Below are positions 45,982-58,374 of a DNA stretch of 64,000 bases, in pieces (the first letter of the stretch is position 1; every line of letters begins with the position of its first letter). This DNA comes from Sabethes cyaneus (Eukaryota; Arthropoda; Insecta; Diptera; Culicidae): positions 191,182,911 to 191,246,910 of the forward strand of contig NC_071354.1 in NCBI RefSeq assembly GCF_943734655.1, written 5' to 3'. A program made the position numbers and the translations under genes. The notes below the pieces were generated by a model. That model was not told the origin of the DNA and searched no databases. It saw nothing but the letters and a program-made list of their open reading frames with translations.

Positions 45982-48900
45982 TATCCAATCCAATCAAATC
46001 CAATCCAAATCCAATCCAAATCCAATCCAAATCCAATCCAAATCCAATCCAATCCAAATCCAATCCAAATCCAATCCAAATCCAATCCAAATCCAATCCA
46101 AATCCAATCCAAATCCAATCCAAATCCAAATCCAATCCAAATCCAATCCAAATCCAATCCAAATCCAGTCCAAATCCAATCCAAATCCAATCCAAATCCA
46201 AATCCAATCCAATCCAAATCCAATCCAAATCCAATCCAAATCCAATCCAAATCCAATCCAAATCCAATCCAAATCCAATCCAAATCCAATCCAAATCCAA
46301 TCCAAATCCAATCCAAATCCAATCCAAATCCAATCCAAATCCAATCCAAATCCAATCCAAATCCAATCCAAATCCAATCCAAATCCAATCCAAATCCAAT
46401 CCAAATCCAATCCAAATCCAATCCAAATCCAATCCAAATCCAATCCCAATCCAATCCAAATCCATTCCAAATCCAATCCAAATCCAATCCAAATCCAATC
46501 CAAATCCAATCCAAATCCAATCCAAATCCAATCCAAATCCAATCCAAATCCAATCCAAATCCAATCCAAATCCAATCCAAATCCAATCCAAATCCAGTCC
46601 AAATCCAATCCAAATCCAATCCAAATCCAATCCAAATCCAATCCAAATCCAATCCAAATCCAATCCAAATCCAATCCAATCCAAATCCAATCCAAATCCA
46701 ATCCAAATCCAATCCAAATCCAATCCAAATCCAATCCAAATCCAATCCAAATCCAATCCAAATCCAATCCAAATCCAATCCAAATCCAATCCAAATCCAA
46801 TCCAAATCCAATCCAAATCCAATCCAAATCCAATCCAAATCCAATCCAAATCCAATCCAAATCCAATCCAAATCCAATCCAAATCCAATCCAAATCCAAT
46901 CCAAATCCAAACCAAATCCAATCCAAATCCAATCCAAATCCAATCCAAATCCAATCCAAATCCAAATCCAATCCAAATCCAATCCAAATCCAATCCAAAT
47001 CCAATCCAAATCCAATCCAAATCCAATCCAAATCCAATCCAAATCCAATTCAAATGCAATCCAAATCCAAATCCAAATCCAATCCAAATCCAATCCAAAT
47101 CCAATCCAAATCCAATCCAAATCCAATCCAAATCCAATCCAAATCCAATCCAAATCCAATCCAAATCCAATCCAAATCCAATCCAAATCCAATCCAAATC
47201 CAATCCAAATCCAATCCAAATCCAATCCAAATCCAATCCAAATCCAATCCAAATCCAAACCAAATCCAATCCAAATCCAATCCAAATCCAATCCAATCCA
47301 TCCAAATCCAATCCAAATCCAATCCAAATCCAAACCAAATCCAATCCAAATCCAATCCAAATCCAATCCAAATCCAATCCAAATCCAATCCAAATCCAAA
47401 TCCAATCCAAATCCAATCCAAATCCAATCCAAATCCATCCAAATCCAATCCAAATCCAATCCAAATCCAATCCAAATCCAATCCAAATCCAATCCAAATC
47501 CAATCCAAATCCAATCCAAATCCAATCCAAATCCAATCCAAATCCAATCCAAATCCAATCCAAATCCAATCCAAATCCAATCCAAATCCAATCCAAATCC
47601 AATCCAAATCCATTCCAAATCCAATCCAAATCCAATCCAAATCCAATCCAATCCAATCCAAATCCAATCCAAATCCAATCCAAATCCAATCCAAATCCAA
47701 TCCAAATCCAATCCAAATCCAATCCAAATCCAATCCAAATCCAATCCAAATCCAATCCAAATCCAATCCAAATCCAATCCAAATCCAATCCAAATCCAAT
47801 CCAAATCCAATCCAAATCCAATCCAAATCCAATCCAAATCCAATCCAAATCCAATCCAAATCCAATCCAAATCCAATCCAATCCAATCCAAATCCAATCT
47901 AAATCCAATCCAAATCCAAACCAAATCCAATCCAAATCCAATCCAAATCCAATCCAAATCCAATCCAAATCCAAATCCAATCCAAATCCAATCCAAATCC
48001 AATCCAAATCCAATCCAAATCCAGTCCAAATCCAATCCAAATCCAATCCAAATCCAATCCAATCCAAATCCAATCCAAATCCAATCCAAATCCAATCCAA
48101 ATCCAATCCCAATCCAATCCAAATCCATTCCAAATCCAATCCAAATCCAATCCAAATCCAATCCAAATCCAATCCAAATCCAAACCAAATCCAATCCAAA
48201 TCCAATCCAAATCCAGTCCAAATCCAAATCCAATCCAAATCCAATCCAAATCCAATCCAAATCCAATCCAAATCCAATCCAAATCCAATCCAAATCCAAT
48301 TCAAATGCAATCCAAATCCAAATCCAAATCCAAATCCAAATCCAAATCCAAATCCAAATCCAAATCCAAATCCAAATCCAAATCCAAATCCAAATCCAAA
48401 TCCAAATCCAAATCCAAATCCAAATCCAAATCCAAATCCAAATCCAAATCCAAATCCAAATCCAAATCCAAATCCAAATCCAAATCCAAATCCAAATCCA
48501 AATCCAAATCCAAATCCAAATCCAAATCCAAATCCAAATCCAAATCCAAATCCAAATCCAAATCCAAATCCAAATCCAAATCCAAATCCAAATCCAAATC
48601 CAAATCCAAATCCAAATCCAAATCCAAATCCAAATCCAAATCCAAATCCAAATCCAAATCCAAATCCAAATCCAAATCCAAATCCAAATCCAAATCCAAA
48701 TCCAAATCCAAATCCAAATCCAAATCCAAATCCAAATCCAAATCCAAATCCAAATCCAAATCCAAATCCAAATCCAAATCCAAATCCAAATCCAAATCCA
48801 AATCCAAATCCAAATCCAAATCCAAATCCAAATCCAAATCCAAATCCAAATCCAAATCCAAATCCAAATCCAAATCCAAATCCAAATCCAAATCCAAATC

Positions 48901-49345
48901 CAAATCCAAATCCAAATCCAAATCCAAATCCAAATCCAAATCCAATCCAAATCCAATTCAAATCCAATCCAAATCCAATCCAAATCCAATCCAAATCCAA
49001 TCCAAATCCAATCCAAATCCAATCCAAATCCAATCCAAATCCAATCCAAATCCAATCCAAATCCAAATCTAAATCCAATCCAAATCCAAATCCAAATCCA
49101 AATCTAAATCCAAATCTAAATCCAAATCCAAATCCAAATCCAAATCCAAATTCAAATCCAAATCCAAATCCAAATCCAAATCCAAATCCAATTCCAAATC
49201 CAATTCCAAATCCAAATCCAAATCCAAATCCAAATCCAAATCCAAATCCAATCCAAATCCAATCCAAATCCAATCCAAATCCAATCCAAATCCAGTCCAA
49301 ATCCAATCTAAATCCCGTCGAAATCCTGTCTAAAGTCAATTCAAA
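45982..49345. repeat. 11-bp satellite (AATCC+AAATCC) with hexamer blocks
   Basis: Most of 45990-48300 is a head-to-tail 11-bp unit, AATCCAAATCC. Occasional units lack or double the AATCC or AAATCC half. From about 48309 to 48944 only the AAATCC hexamer remains (about 105 units), then 11-mer text returns, mixed with hexamers to 49300, and decays at 49310-49345. The unit has no stop in any phase, so very long frames (NPNPIQIQSKS or WIWIGFGLDLD) are open on both strands and are not genes. Shared variants (CCCAATCC near 46445 and 48108; ATTCAAATGCAATCC near 47047 and 48298) show internal duplication. Confidence 0.95.
48309..48944. repeat. pure AAATCC hexamer block
   Basis: About 105 perfect hexamers. 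It begins just after the variant word AATTCAAATGCAATCC. The same word at 47047-47062 is followed by only a few hexamers, so the block expanded from that seed. Confidence 0.9.
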
Positions 49346-49539
49346 TGCAGTACTTTGTAATTTGGTTGTTTGAAACTGATCGTATGAAATATAAATCCTG
49401 CGATATTTTGGCCTTGAAACCATTCCAAATTACGATTTTGAGTTTCCTGACACATTTGAGCCATAATATAATGGATTACACAGTTTCACTTCATTTGGTC
49501 CAAATTTAGGTATGCCCGGGTCATAATAGGTTAAAGTGA

Positions 49540-50570
49540 CTACAATCAAAACAAAAAAGAGAGAGAACACGAGAGAAAAACTGGTATAATTAAAAGAAAG
49601 CCGAAAGAATGGAAGAGAACACGAAACGCACAAAGAGACAAAAGTGGAAAAGAAGAAAAAGAGGGAACACGAGGAAAAAAGAAGATCTGAGGGGATAAAA
49701 GACGAGAAAATAGAAGCAAAACATATTAAGAAAACGAGGCAAATGAGGACAAACTTAACAGAAAAGATGAAAAACGAAAAAACATGAAAGAAATTGAAGG
49801 AAGAAATACGGGAACAGAAAAAATGGCAAACGAGGATAGGATCGGGAATCGGACAGAAAAAGAAAAAATGAAAACTGATAACAAAAAGGAATAAAACGGA
49901 GAAGAAAAACAGAATGTGACAGAAAAACACGGCGTAATAAGAGAAACGGAACGGAACTGACGAAAACGCTATAGAAAAAAGTTAATGTAGGAAAACTGGA
50001 GCCGAAAAATAAAAACGAATCATGTTTTTTCAGTTTTTGACAAAATAAATAAAACATGAGACAGTAAAAGAGGAAGACGGTTCTGAAAACGAGGCAAAAA
50101 AGAGTAAAACGAGCAAATCAGGAAAGAACATCAGGCCTGAAAAGGGCGAAAACGGGACAGGAATTAAATAGCAAACCAGAGAAAAAAGAAGCAGTGAGCC
50201 GGAAAAAGGAAAACAAGAGAGGAAGGGAAACCGAGTCAAATGAAAGGGAAAGATAGGCCAGAAAATGAAAAAAATGTGACACAAAAGGTTGTGAAACGAC
50301 AGGGGCAAAAAGGAATAGTACGATACAAGAAAGGGAAGACAGAACAGATAGCAAGAGAAACCAATTGGGAAGAGAAGAATAGCGGGAACGGTAAAAAGAG
50401 ATCAAACGAAATATAAAAGGAGAAAGATGGGCCACGAAACCGGAAAATGGGACAAAAAAAAATAAACATGAAAAATGGACCAAAGTAAAAGCTTTTATAA
50501 AGGCAGGTTTTTTACAATTAACGTAGAGGACGGTAGAAAAAAATAATGAAATAAAGATGTTGAAAGGACC
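49540..50570. repeat. purine-rich low-complexity DNA
   Basis: The plus strand is almost entirely A and G with scattered C, in words such as GAAAACGAGA, GGAAAAATG, GGGACAAAAA and AACACGAGAGAAAAA. It looks like a decayed simple satellite with a period of about 15-20 bp. Pyrimidine-rich minus-strand frames (Phe/Ser/Leu rich) are compositional artefacts. The same texture resumes after the MITE at 51160-51510. Confidence 0.75.
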
Positions 50571-50643
50571 CAACAGAACGGGACCAGGACCAACGCCCCT
50601 TTTTGTCCAAGTTGGTGGATCCCCGGATCAAACCAAGCTATAA

Positions 50644-51117
50644 GGCCATTACAAATATTTAAAAACGTTTTTGTCCCTCCGGTGTTGGGGCATTGAAGGG
50701 GGGGGGGGGGTGAAAAAAAACAAAGAGAATTTTTTAATCGAACAACAAAAATGAATTTTAGGCATTTTTACTTAAAGTTTAAATGTAAAAACCAAATCTA
50801 TTCTTGCTTTAAAAAATACGTTGCTATTTTTCATGCAAAAATTTATCAACAAAAAGACAAAAACGAAAGAAAATTTTTTTGGCCGAGTTTCGGAAATTCC
50901 ACGGTTTGAACTTCCATTTCTATTTCGTGCTAGAAGCGTTAACTCAACTCGTACACTCATTTTTCGAGTTTTTCAGGCTGTATAGCCCACAGACAATTGA
51001 TTTTATAAAAAAAATTTAACTCATATCCTACAAATTATTTTTTTGCCCCTCGATTTTTCAGGCCAATTTCCAAGAGGGGGGGGGTGACAAAAACTTTGAA
51101 AATGATTTGCAGTGGCC
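50644..51117. mobile_element. Harbinger-like MITE, copy 2
   Basis: 474 bp, same orientation and about 90% similar by eye to 642-1119, with TAA on both sides (50641-50643, 51118-51120). The ends GGCCATTACAAAT and the complement of ATTTGCAGTGGCC are inverted. It sits within the purine-rich region, so it inserted after that region arose. Confidence 0.75.
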
Positions 51118-51159
51118 TAATTGGATACAATCCTTACTGAATACGAACCCACTCATAAA

Positions 51160-51510
51160 AAGCTGAAGCAGAAGAGAAAAAGAGGAAAAATGAGAGATGA
51201 AAAGGAAAAAAGCGAGCCAATTACTGAATAATCGTGACATAAAAGAAGGTAAAATAAGGCTTCAAAAAAGAGAAAACGGTCAAAAACGGGAAGGGAAAGA
51301 AATTAAAAGAGCTATAAAAACACGAAAACTAAAAACGAAAAAAGAAGAAAGAGAAGAGAAAAGACGAAAAATGGGACATAAACAAAAAACGGTATACTGG
51401 AGGAAAAACACGGCTAAAAATAAGAAAAATAAATGGGACAGGAAATGTAGAAAAACAGAACATTGAAGCAGGAAACACGGAACAGAGAGAAAAGAAAAAC
51501 AATAGAAATA
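51160..51510. repeat. purine-rich low-complexity DNA, right part
   Basis: Continuation of 49540-50570, with AAAAACGAAAA and GAAGAGAAAAG words. The Lys-rich plus-strand frame at 51197-51466 reflects this composition. Confidence 0.7.
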
Positions 51511-51526
51511 GCGAAGAAAATTATTT

Positions 51527-53060
51527 ATTTATTTTATTTTATTTTCATTACGTCAGCCGACTTATTGTTTTAATGATAGAATTAGACTGGGAAAAGCCAC
51601 CTTGACAAAACATCATATTGATTTTGTCTTTCAACATACAAAAATTGAACATAAAATACATGTAGAATAAATAACATAATAAACTTAGAAAAATACAACA
51701 CAAAATCACACGGTTCCATTGGGGCTAAAGAGGGCAGTGCAATTGGAGCAGTGACAAAGCAGCAGGGCAATCATACGTACCCGACAGAAATTTATTAGCA
51801 GTTTTAGCTATAATATCCTTGCGACGCTGCTCAAGAGGTGCAAAGCCAACTAGCTAACAGAGATCCTCGTTATGTGGAAGGACATCCGGATTTCTCGAAG
51901 GCAACATTCGGTAGATCCTACGGATGAAATGTTTTTGAATCCATTCTATACGAAGAATCCAAAATTCATAGTGCGGATTCCAAACAACCAGAGGTTGGAA
52001 AACTCGCAAAATGAATATATACGCCGAGCATCGGCAAACGGTTTTTATCATGATAAAACAGCTACGCGAGTGGTTCAATTCGCCTATAACAATGAGCATC
52101 ATACACTCACGCTTCATAGCATCGCTGAATATACGAATATCGTGAGCAACGCAAAAGTGCAAATTACTGCTTTCTGGTGCTTGTAAAGCCACTAACACTA
52201 CTTTAAACTATTCCCTTTTCGTGGTAATATTATTTTGAATACTTTCTGGCGTCGCCGGACATTCTATATCCGATAAATCGAACACACTCAATGTTCAATA
52301 TTCAATTTTTGAACGAATTCTGATGTTCACATTGAGGTTCTGTTGGTGATAAAATTCAAAGCTGATGCGTGCATTATCGCCGAGGCAGGCGAATAGTGTG
52401 TGTTCATGAGGGATGTTCATCGATTCAAACGATCACTTTTTCGCGAATTCTCCAACCACTGCAAACAACACAATTTGTCTTGAGAATGGAACGAACCAAG
52501 GAACTGTAAAGAGTGCGTAACGTACATGGATCGCAAATTTCTTTGCCGATTTTTAAGATGGTTCCCGCTGTACGATATGCCTTTTTAATATGCTATAGTT
52601 AAAAATCAATGACTGTTTTTTACGACAAAAGCTAATAACAGTGCATTTGAGAATACTAATTGACATCCTGTTAGAGGTGCACCATATCGCAAACAAATCA
52701 ACGAATTTTTGAAGTGTTGAACAATCGTTGGCGGACTTAATTGGCAGATAAGTTTTTACATCATCCGCATAGCATAATCTTGTTCCAGGTTCCAGCAGGT
52801 TGGTAACAACGTTTACAAATAGCGAGAACAGAAAAGGTCCCAAAATGCTCCTTTGAGGTACTTCGAAATCGTTCTGAGACCACCTTGACCGAGGAAAACC
52901 GAGTTTAACGGAAATTTTACTTATGCAAAGATAAGAGCTTAGCCAGAAAAGCAAGCATTTGTCAAGCATGGCTAAAAGGATTTAATGGTTGACTCGATCA
53001 AATGCTGCTTTTAAATCAGCTATCGATCTGGTTGCCCTGTTCCATAGTGCACAGACAAAG
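51527..53060 (-). pseudogene. decayed Jockey/CR1-type non-LTR retrotransposon
   Basis: The 3' end has a (AAAT/AAAAT)n tail (51527-51545). The C-terminal region at 51860-52100 shows WNPHYEFWILRIEWIQKHFI with LPSRNPDVLPHNEDLC. The RT core at 52560-52960 shows VPQRSILGPFLFSLFVN, CYADDVKTYLPI and FAIWC. Upstream (52985-53060) traces such as RSIADLKAAFDRV can be read. Frameshifts and stops separate the parts, and the 5' end is missing. The tail and RT text resemble the intact element at 29671-34648 but are clearly divergent, so it is a different, older family. Confidence 0.75.
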
Positions 53061-53099
53061 CGCGGTAAATTCCAATAAGTTAGTTGAATCAGAAGGGGG

Positions 53100-56000
53100 T
53101 ACTAAAGCTACATTGTTTAGCTATCCTGCAATAGTTATTTAAATACTCAATTTATCACATAACAAATTACGCATGCGATTCAAATAGATCGATTCGGATC
53201 GATTCACGAAGTTCCACAGAACATCACGTACAAGCGGCAGAATCTTTCCCATCGCCTCAACGATTTAACGAAAAGCTTAGCGTGAAACTTTTCTTACCAC
53301 ATCGAGACTTTTCTTGCCGTCAGATAGGTGACTGTACGTGAATAAATAATTAACAAAGCATGACGTTAACCATTGGCTTGTTAGGTTGGGGTTTCGCTTA
53401 CCCCTCACGGGTAAGATCAATGAACGCGAAAGTCAGCAAACTGTTCCGCTTCGGGCTAATAGTTTTGCTGTCGAAAGTTTTGACAACCGGAACGAACCGT
53501 CCGCGTTAGTCACTCTTGTTTGACTAACTAATGGAGCAGCGGTTTAACGTCGTCGAGGACGACGACGACGACGGTAATCAGATCTTGTTCACCTGCCACA
53601 CTGACATCTAACTTTGTTCTCGTACACCGCCATTGTTGGAGATAACTTTTTCGCCCCAGTTACCGTGCTGCTTCATTCAACAATGGTTGAATAATTACTC
53701 TTGGGCTTAACGGTAATAGCTTACAAATTAATCTTTTGAATTGTTAGAGTACAACTGCACAACTGTCAGAGAAATTCAAGTGAGATAACAAATGTCCACA
53801 AATCGGACGACCTCTCTTGCTATGTGTTACTCAATTTTCGATACCCCGGAGCTTAAATCAAACAGGCTGGAAACATGACACTCCTCCCAGTGGTCATGTC
53901 ACCTCTGACCTGAAATGCGATGCAGTGTACCGTACCCTTGTTGTCCAGAATTAAAATAGTTAATTGAAAACAGGCTTCCATTCCAGTATGGTGTGTGTTT
54001 ACGTTATCCGGTGTGGTCATTCGCTTTGCAGTTCCGATAAACATACGCAATGGGAGATCCAACCGAAAGAATCCCTGAACGGAAACGAACGTGACTGTGG
54101 TTTAACAATATCCCCACAGGACACGTAACGTTGTCATAAATTCTGTCATTCGGCTTAATTCAAATCTCTCACAACGGAACGTTTGCTCGGTGTGGCATGG
54201 CAACGCTCCTCCTAATTGAACCGTACAGTCTTTTTGCGTGTGCGTGTGCCTGTATGTCTCCGTGTGTGTGTTTGTTGGCACATTTGTGCCCATGATTAAC
54301 CATATAAAACCGACTGTAGAGAAAAGCACCACCTGAAGTGGGTGGCGTTCAATTGCTTTCAGCTGGTCGTTGGGGTAAAGAAATGTAATGTATGTAAAGA
54401 AACTACTACTTACGAATAATCTCACATCAACTTGAAAGTCTTAATAGAGAGTATTTTTACGCAATTCTGGTCATGCCTGAAACAGGAGCTTCGCTTATAG
54501 ATACATCAAAATATTAGACACAATTTAATGCCCTGTTGGCCTCGCGCCCTAAACAGGCAACTAGAAGGGAAAGTTTTACTAACTTTCCGGCGAAACTTTT
54601 CCTTGCACTATGCGTCTTACACCGCCATACCCTCATCCGTATGGTTCGCAGGCGTTTCTGCAAATCATCTGCTGCTTTGTAATCGGAGTCTATTTTTACT
54701 CCTCTGACGCCTCTCAGCCAATATTTTCCACCTACATTCCGTAACAGCTGGCACCCTTCTGGTATCGAATTAATGCTACAGGTGTACCTGCTTGAGGAAA
54801 ACTAAGCCCGACAGCATGGACAGCTTGTTCCTTCCCTTTCTCAGTGTTATTTACTTCCGGCATCTCGGCAACAATGCTGAAAGTTGACTGCGGCAGCATA
54901 GAGATGTTCCGACGGTGATGATGGTTCGTTCATTTCTTTCTATTTTGATTGGAACGTGACTAGAATTGCTCATCCGATGATTCCCTTTCTGAAGCCTTAT
55001 TGCTGTGCAAAGTCATTGCCGGTCCATCATCTGTGGAAAATTACTTCATTTCCGGAAGGTACTTGTCCTGGATTGTTGAAATTTTTCCAGTGTGTGTGTA
55101 GAAATTATATACAATGTCAGAGAGCCTACTGCTACCAGCCATTAAATTGTGATTGCATTAATTCTGGACTTGGAAATAACATGGATATCTAACAATGCAG
55201 CTTAATATGTGGTCTATCAATATTACGTAAGCTTTATTGTTACTTTTTGATGCAATCTTCTATGCACAGAAGTAAGAGTTACGCAAAATTGATATAATTT
55301 CGGTTCTTCCGGAAAACTTGCATTTCACCTGACTCAACATCGATAATTGAACTTCTGATGCCGAATTACGTCCAAAAAATAAAACAAACAAACTGGCATC
55401 GTCGTACAACATCACGAGAGCCAAAAAGCAAACCAGTAATAAATTTTACCCCAACTCTAAGTATCTCTAAAAGCGGTACATCTTTCAAGACGATCATTAC
55501 TTTTTGTCACGACTGCCAGCAAGTGGCATCCTAAACGAAAGCCGCAACCGAGCCTCGGCCCACGGACTCTAACCTCAATGTGCGTGATTAGTCGTCTGCT
55601 CGCAGCGCAGTCACAGTACGGCCACCGGGAATGTCCCTCGGTCTGGTCACGAAATGTAAGGCGCATCTCACAAACAAATCGACCTAACTTCAATTGTTGG
55701 CTGAATAATTTTCACAGATTTTTTTAAATCAGAAAACCGCATTCCAAAAGAAAATGTCAGACCAAGTCTTTTATTTTATATCTTCTCGCATAATAAAATA
55801 AATTTGTTTTGATATATGCCATACGGTCTTAATTTACAGATTTCGAATACTCGAAATTACCTTTCCACTGACTGGCGCTGTTTATACCGGTTTAGCGTGC
55901 AGAAAATAAGGAGTCCCGCCGCACGTGTCGGTCGGTCGACCGGCGATGTAGTCTGCATGTCTGTCTTCTAGGTGAAAGTGTATAAGACACCGAGTCGTAA

Positions 56001-56380
56001 ATTTTCCCTCCAATGAATGTGCAATGCCTGTTTGGTTGTTTTTTTTTGTGAGAAGACTTTACAGCCGGTAGACTATAAATTAAAGACTCGAACACAATTG
56101 TTAATAAGTGGCGGCTTGAAGGAAGATTGGCTCACTTGTACGCAAAAAGGCGTACCTACAGAAAGGAAGATTTATGAACAAAAATAGGACGGCACTGTTT
56201 TGAAATTGGAAGTATTTGCGGAATCCGTCCGATTACGAAAATAATACACTATAGTCAAGCAAATTGAATAATGCAAAGGTAAGTTTAAAGAAAAAGGAAC
56301 ATAACAAAAAATAGTTTACGTTGGTCGTTTATGCTCTCTGTGAATTAGAGCTAAAATATCTTTATGTACAATTTTAAAAC
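53100..56380. other. non-coding stretch, probably host DNA
   Basis: Mixed composition, no supported exon. It includes a GAC-rich triplet run (53545-53575) and a GTGTGC/GTGTGT-rich tract (54236-54275). No repeat family of this window recurs here. Confidence 0.4.
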
Positions 56381-56384
56381 ACCA

Positions 56385-56970
56385 ATATTATGTATCCCGT
56401 CTATCTGGCCCACCACCCTGTCTCACCCAACAGTCTGTTCCGTCTGCTTATCTCCATCTTATGTCCATTTGTCTATCCTGTTTGTCCAGTCTTACGCTAT
56501 GTCTGAGAGGTCAGATTATGCAATTTTTACGTACATAAAATCCAGAATTTGTTAATTTCACAAAACTCTATTGGGAAATATTGAAAACAAAACTAAATCT
56601 GAATGATTTAGCTGTGAGCAATTTTCGTTTAAGCGAGGCCACTACTGAAACGCGGGGTCTTTAAATATTGAAATTTTTATGTTTGTTGTTCGGTAAAAAA
56701 TGGTCAAAAACTGATAATTACACTAACTAAAACTAGAAGCAGTGAGCCTCTTGTTCAACAAGGAGCCAGACAGTTTTCAAAGAGGTTTATAACGGTCATT
56801 TTGGATTGTGGATTAAAGTTAGTTGATCTTTGTTTTTAAACATTTTCAAACCACCAACCACTTGTCAGTCTCGCCTACCTGTCTGTCTGATCTGTGTATC
56901 CTGTCTGTCTACTTGTCCCATCTGTCTGTAGCCGCTGTTTAACTTATCTGTTTGTTTCGTCTGTCTATTT
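56385..56970. repeat. two short decayed TCTG-like patches
   Basis: CTGTCTCACC/CTGTTCCGTCTG text at 56395-56510 and CCTGTCTGTCTG/CCCATCTGTCTG at 56870-56970, the outermost pieces of the decayed satellite that dominates 58.4-62.9 kb. The sequence between them (56520-56865) is unrelated AT-rich DNA. Confidence 0.6.
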
Positions 56971-57007
56971 GATTTATTAGTCATCAAACAAAGTAGAAAA
57001 CATATCC

Positions 57008-57185
57008 AGCTTTTTACGAGCCATAATGGCGGACGTGTTCGTAATATTTGCACAGCATTTTTGACATTTTCCACGGTAAAACTAAAGGAATGTACGGAAA
57101 GAAAACGTGCGATGTATTAGGGAAATGTCAAAAATGCTGTTCAAATATTACGAACACGTCCGCCATTATGGCTCGTAAAAAGCTG
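57008..57185. repeat. foldback with ~65-bp arms
   Basis: Arms AGCTTTTTACGAGCCATAAT (from 57008) to GACATTTTCC, and the inverted copy ending ATTATGGCTCGTAAAAAGCT (about 57184), are nearly perfect over roughly 65 bp with one or two mismatches. The loop is about 55 bp. A single diverged arm is at 2287-2357. No transposase. A MITE-like foldback family. Confidence 0.75.
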
Positions 57186-57754
57186 AATACACATTACAAT
57201 AATAAATCCTATCTGTCAAACTTGTCTGTTTATCGAAGACTATAGAACTTAAGAGTGGGCATTTTGTCTATATTCTACGGACAAGGTTAGTACGCCGTCC
57301 ATGGACGACAGTGGTAACTATTAGTTTGTGTATGTGCCATCATTCTGACATTACTGTCACACCTACGTTAGTGGATGAGACATCGTACATCAGCAACACA
57401 CGAATACATTCTTTCAGATGGTTACGATCAAGGCTGCGAATTTTCCATTTCAATATCAAAATTCCGATGAAAATGAATGCAACTGTTAAAATCGGCATCA
57501 TAGCATATCACTCGAAAAAGTAAACAACGCGCTGTACCCGAGTGAAGATTTATTTCAGTTCAATCCGTCAAAATTATTTTGGTAGTGACGAGTTCATTCA
57601 CTAGGATCTGTCACGTATTGACTGGTGCATTCACTAAGACGCTGATGATATTGAATGCCTAAAATTAAAAAGTGAAAATTTAAAAGTTTCATTGATATTA
57701 TTTTACTCAATTATTGAACCATACAATAATTTTTCAGCATTTAATATTAGACAT

Positions 57755-57820
57755 TCATGATATTAAGAGCATCTCTGTTGATATTTCAATATCAACAGCA
57801 TCTTAATGATATTGATATTG
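57755..57820. repeat. AT-rich hairpin TGTTGATATTTCAATATCAACA
   Basis: A perfect palindromic core at about 57776-57797, extended by imperfect arms (GATATTAAGAGCATCTC against GCATCTTAATGATAT). It lies in AT-rich DNA (57540-58000) that has no coding content. Confidence 0.5.
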
Positions 57821-58374
57821 TGTGTTAAACACTGCTCAATATATAACAATGACAGCTATGTTCATACGGTTTTGTGTGTAAGTGAAACAGATTCAAGCAG
57901 TCGAGAGAAAACAAATATAAATGAGAGCGAAAAGGCTTTCTGTCAAACGTGATCCTTTACACTGAGGTAAAAAAAATTTCGGCGTTTGAATTTTGAGTCG
58001 GAAAATTGCAGCACTGGTTACGATCACTAACATCTTTTACTTAATAGTTAGTCCCTTCTTGACGTAAGAAATGGCGTTAGTTGTATTGTCCTTTGCTGTG
58101 TATATGCGAACCTTGCACTATGCCCCGTCTTGAGTTCTGTAGTCTTCTCCTACTGGAACAGTTGTTACAAAACCGTTGTGGCAACCAATATGTGACTAAT
58201 TTCAGTCATAAATAGATCACTGCAACTAGACTTGCCTAGATTACTAGTGATGTGCTGCCTGGGACGTGTTTATCCTGTCTGTGATCACCTCTCTACATAC
58301 AGTGTTGTCCCAAATCGCTTTCCGCCGACTGTTACCAATTACGAACAGAGTCATGGGAATTGATCAAACCGGTT

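Noticed and set aside
45982..49345. Telomeric repeat
   Set aside because: The unit is not the insect TTAGG motif, and dipteran telomeres do not use it; the array is also flanked by ordinary DNA on both sides.
45920..49423. Open frames of 660-1,154 codons (NPNPIQIQSKS and WIWIGFGLDLD repeats)
   Set aside because: Products of the stop-free 11-mer and hexamer repeat; open on both strands at once.
49430..50573. Phe/Ser/Leu-rich minus-strand frames resembling membrane proteins
   Set aside because: They follow from the purine-rich composition of the opposite strand and overlap one another in different frames.
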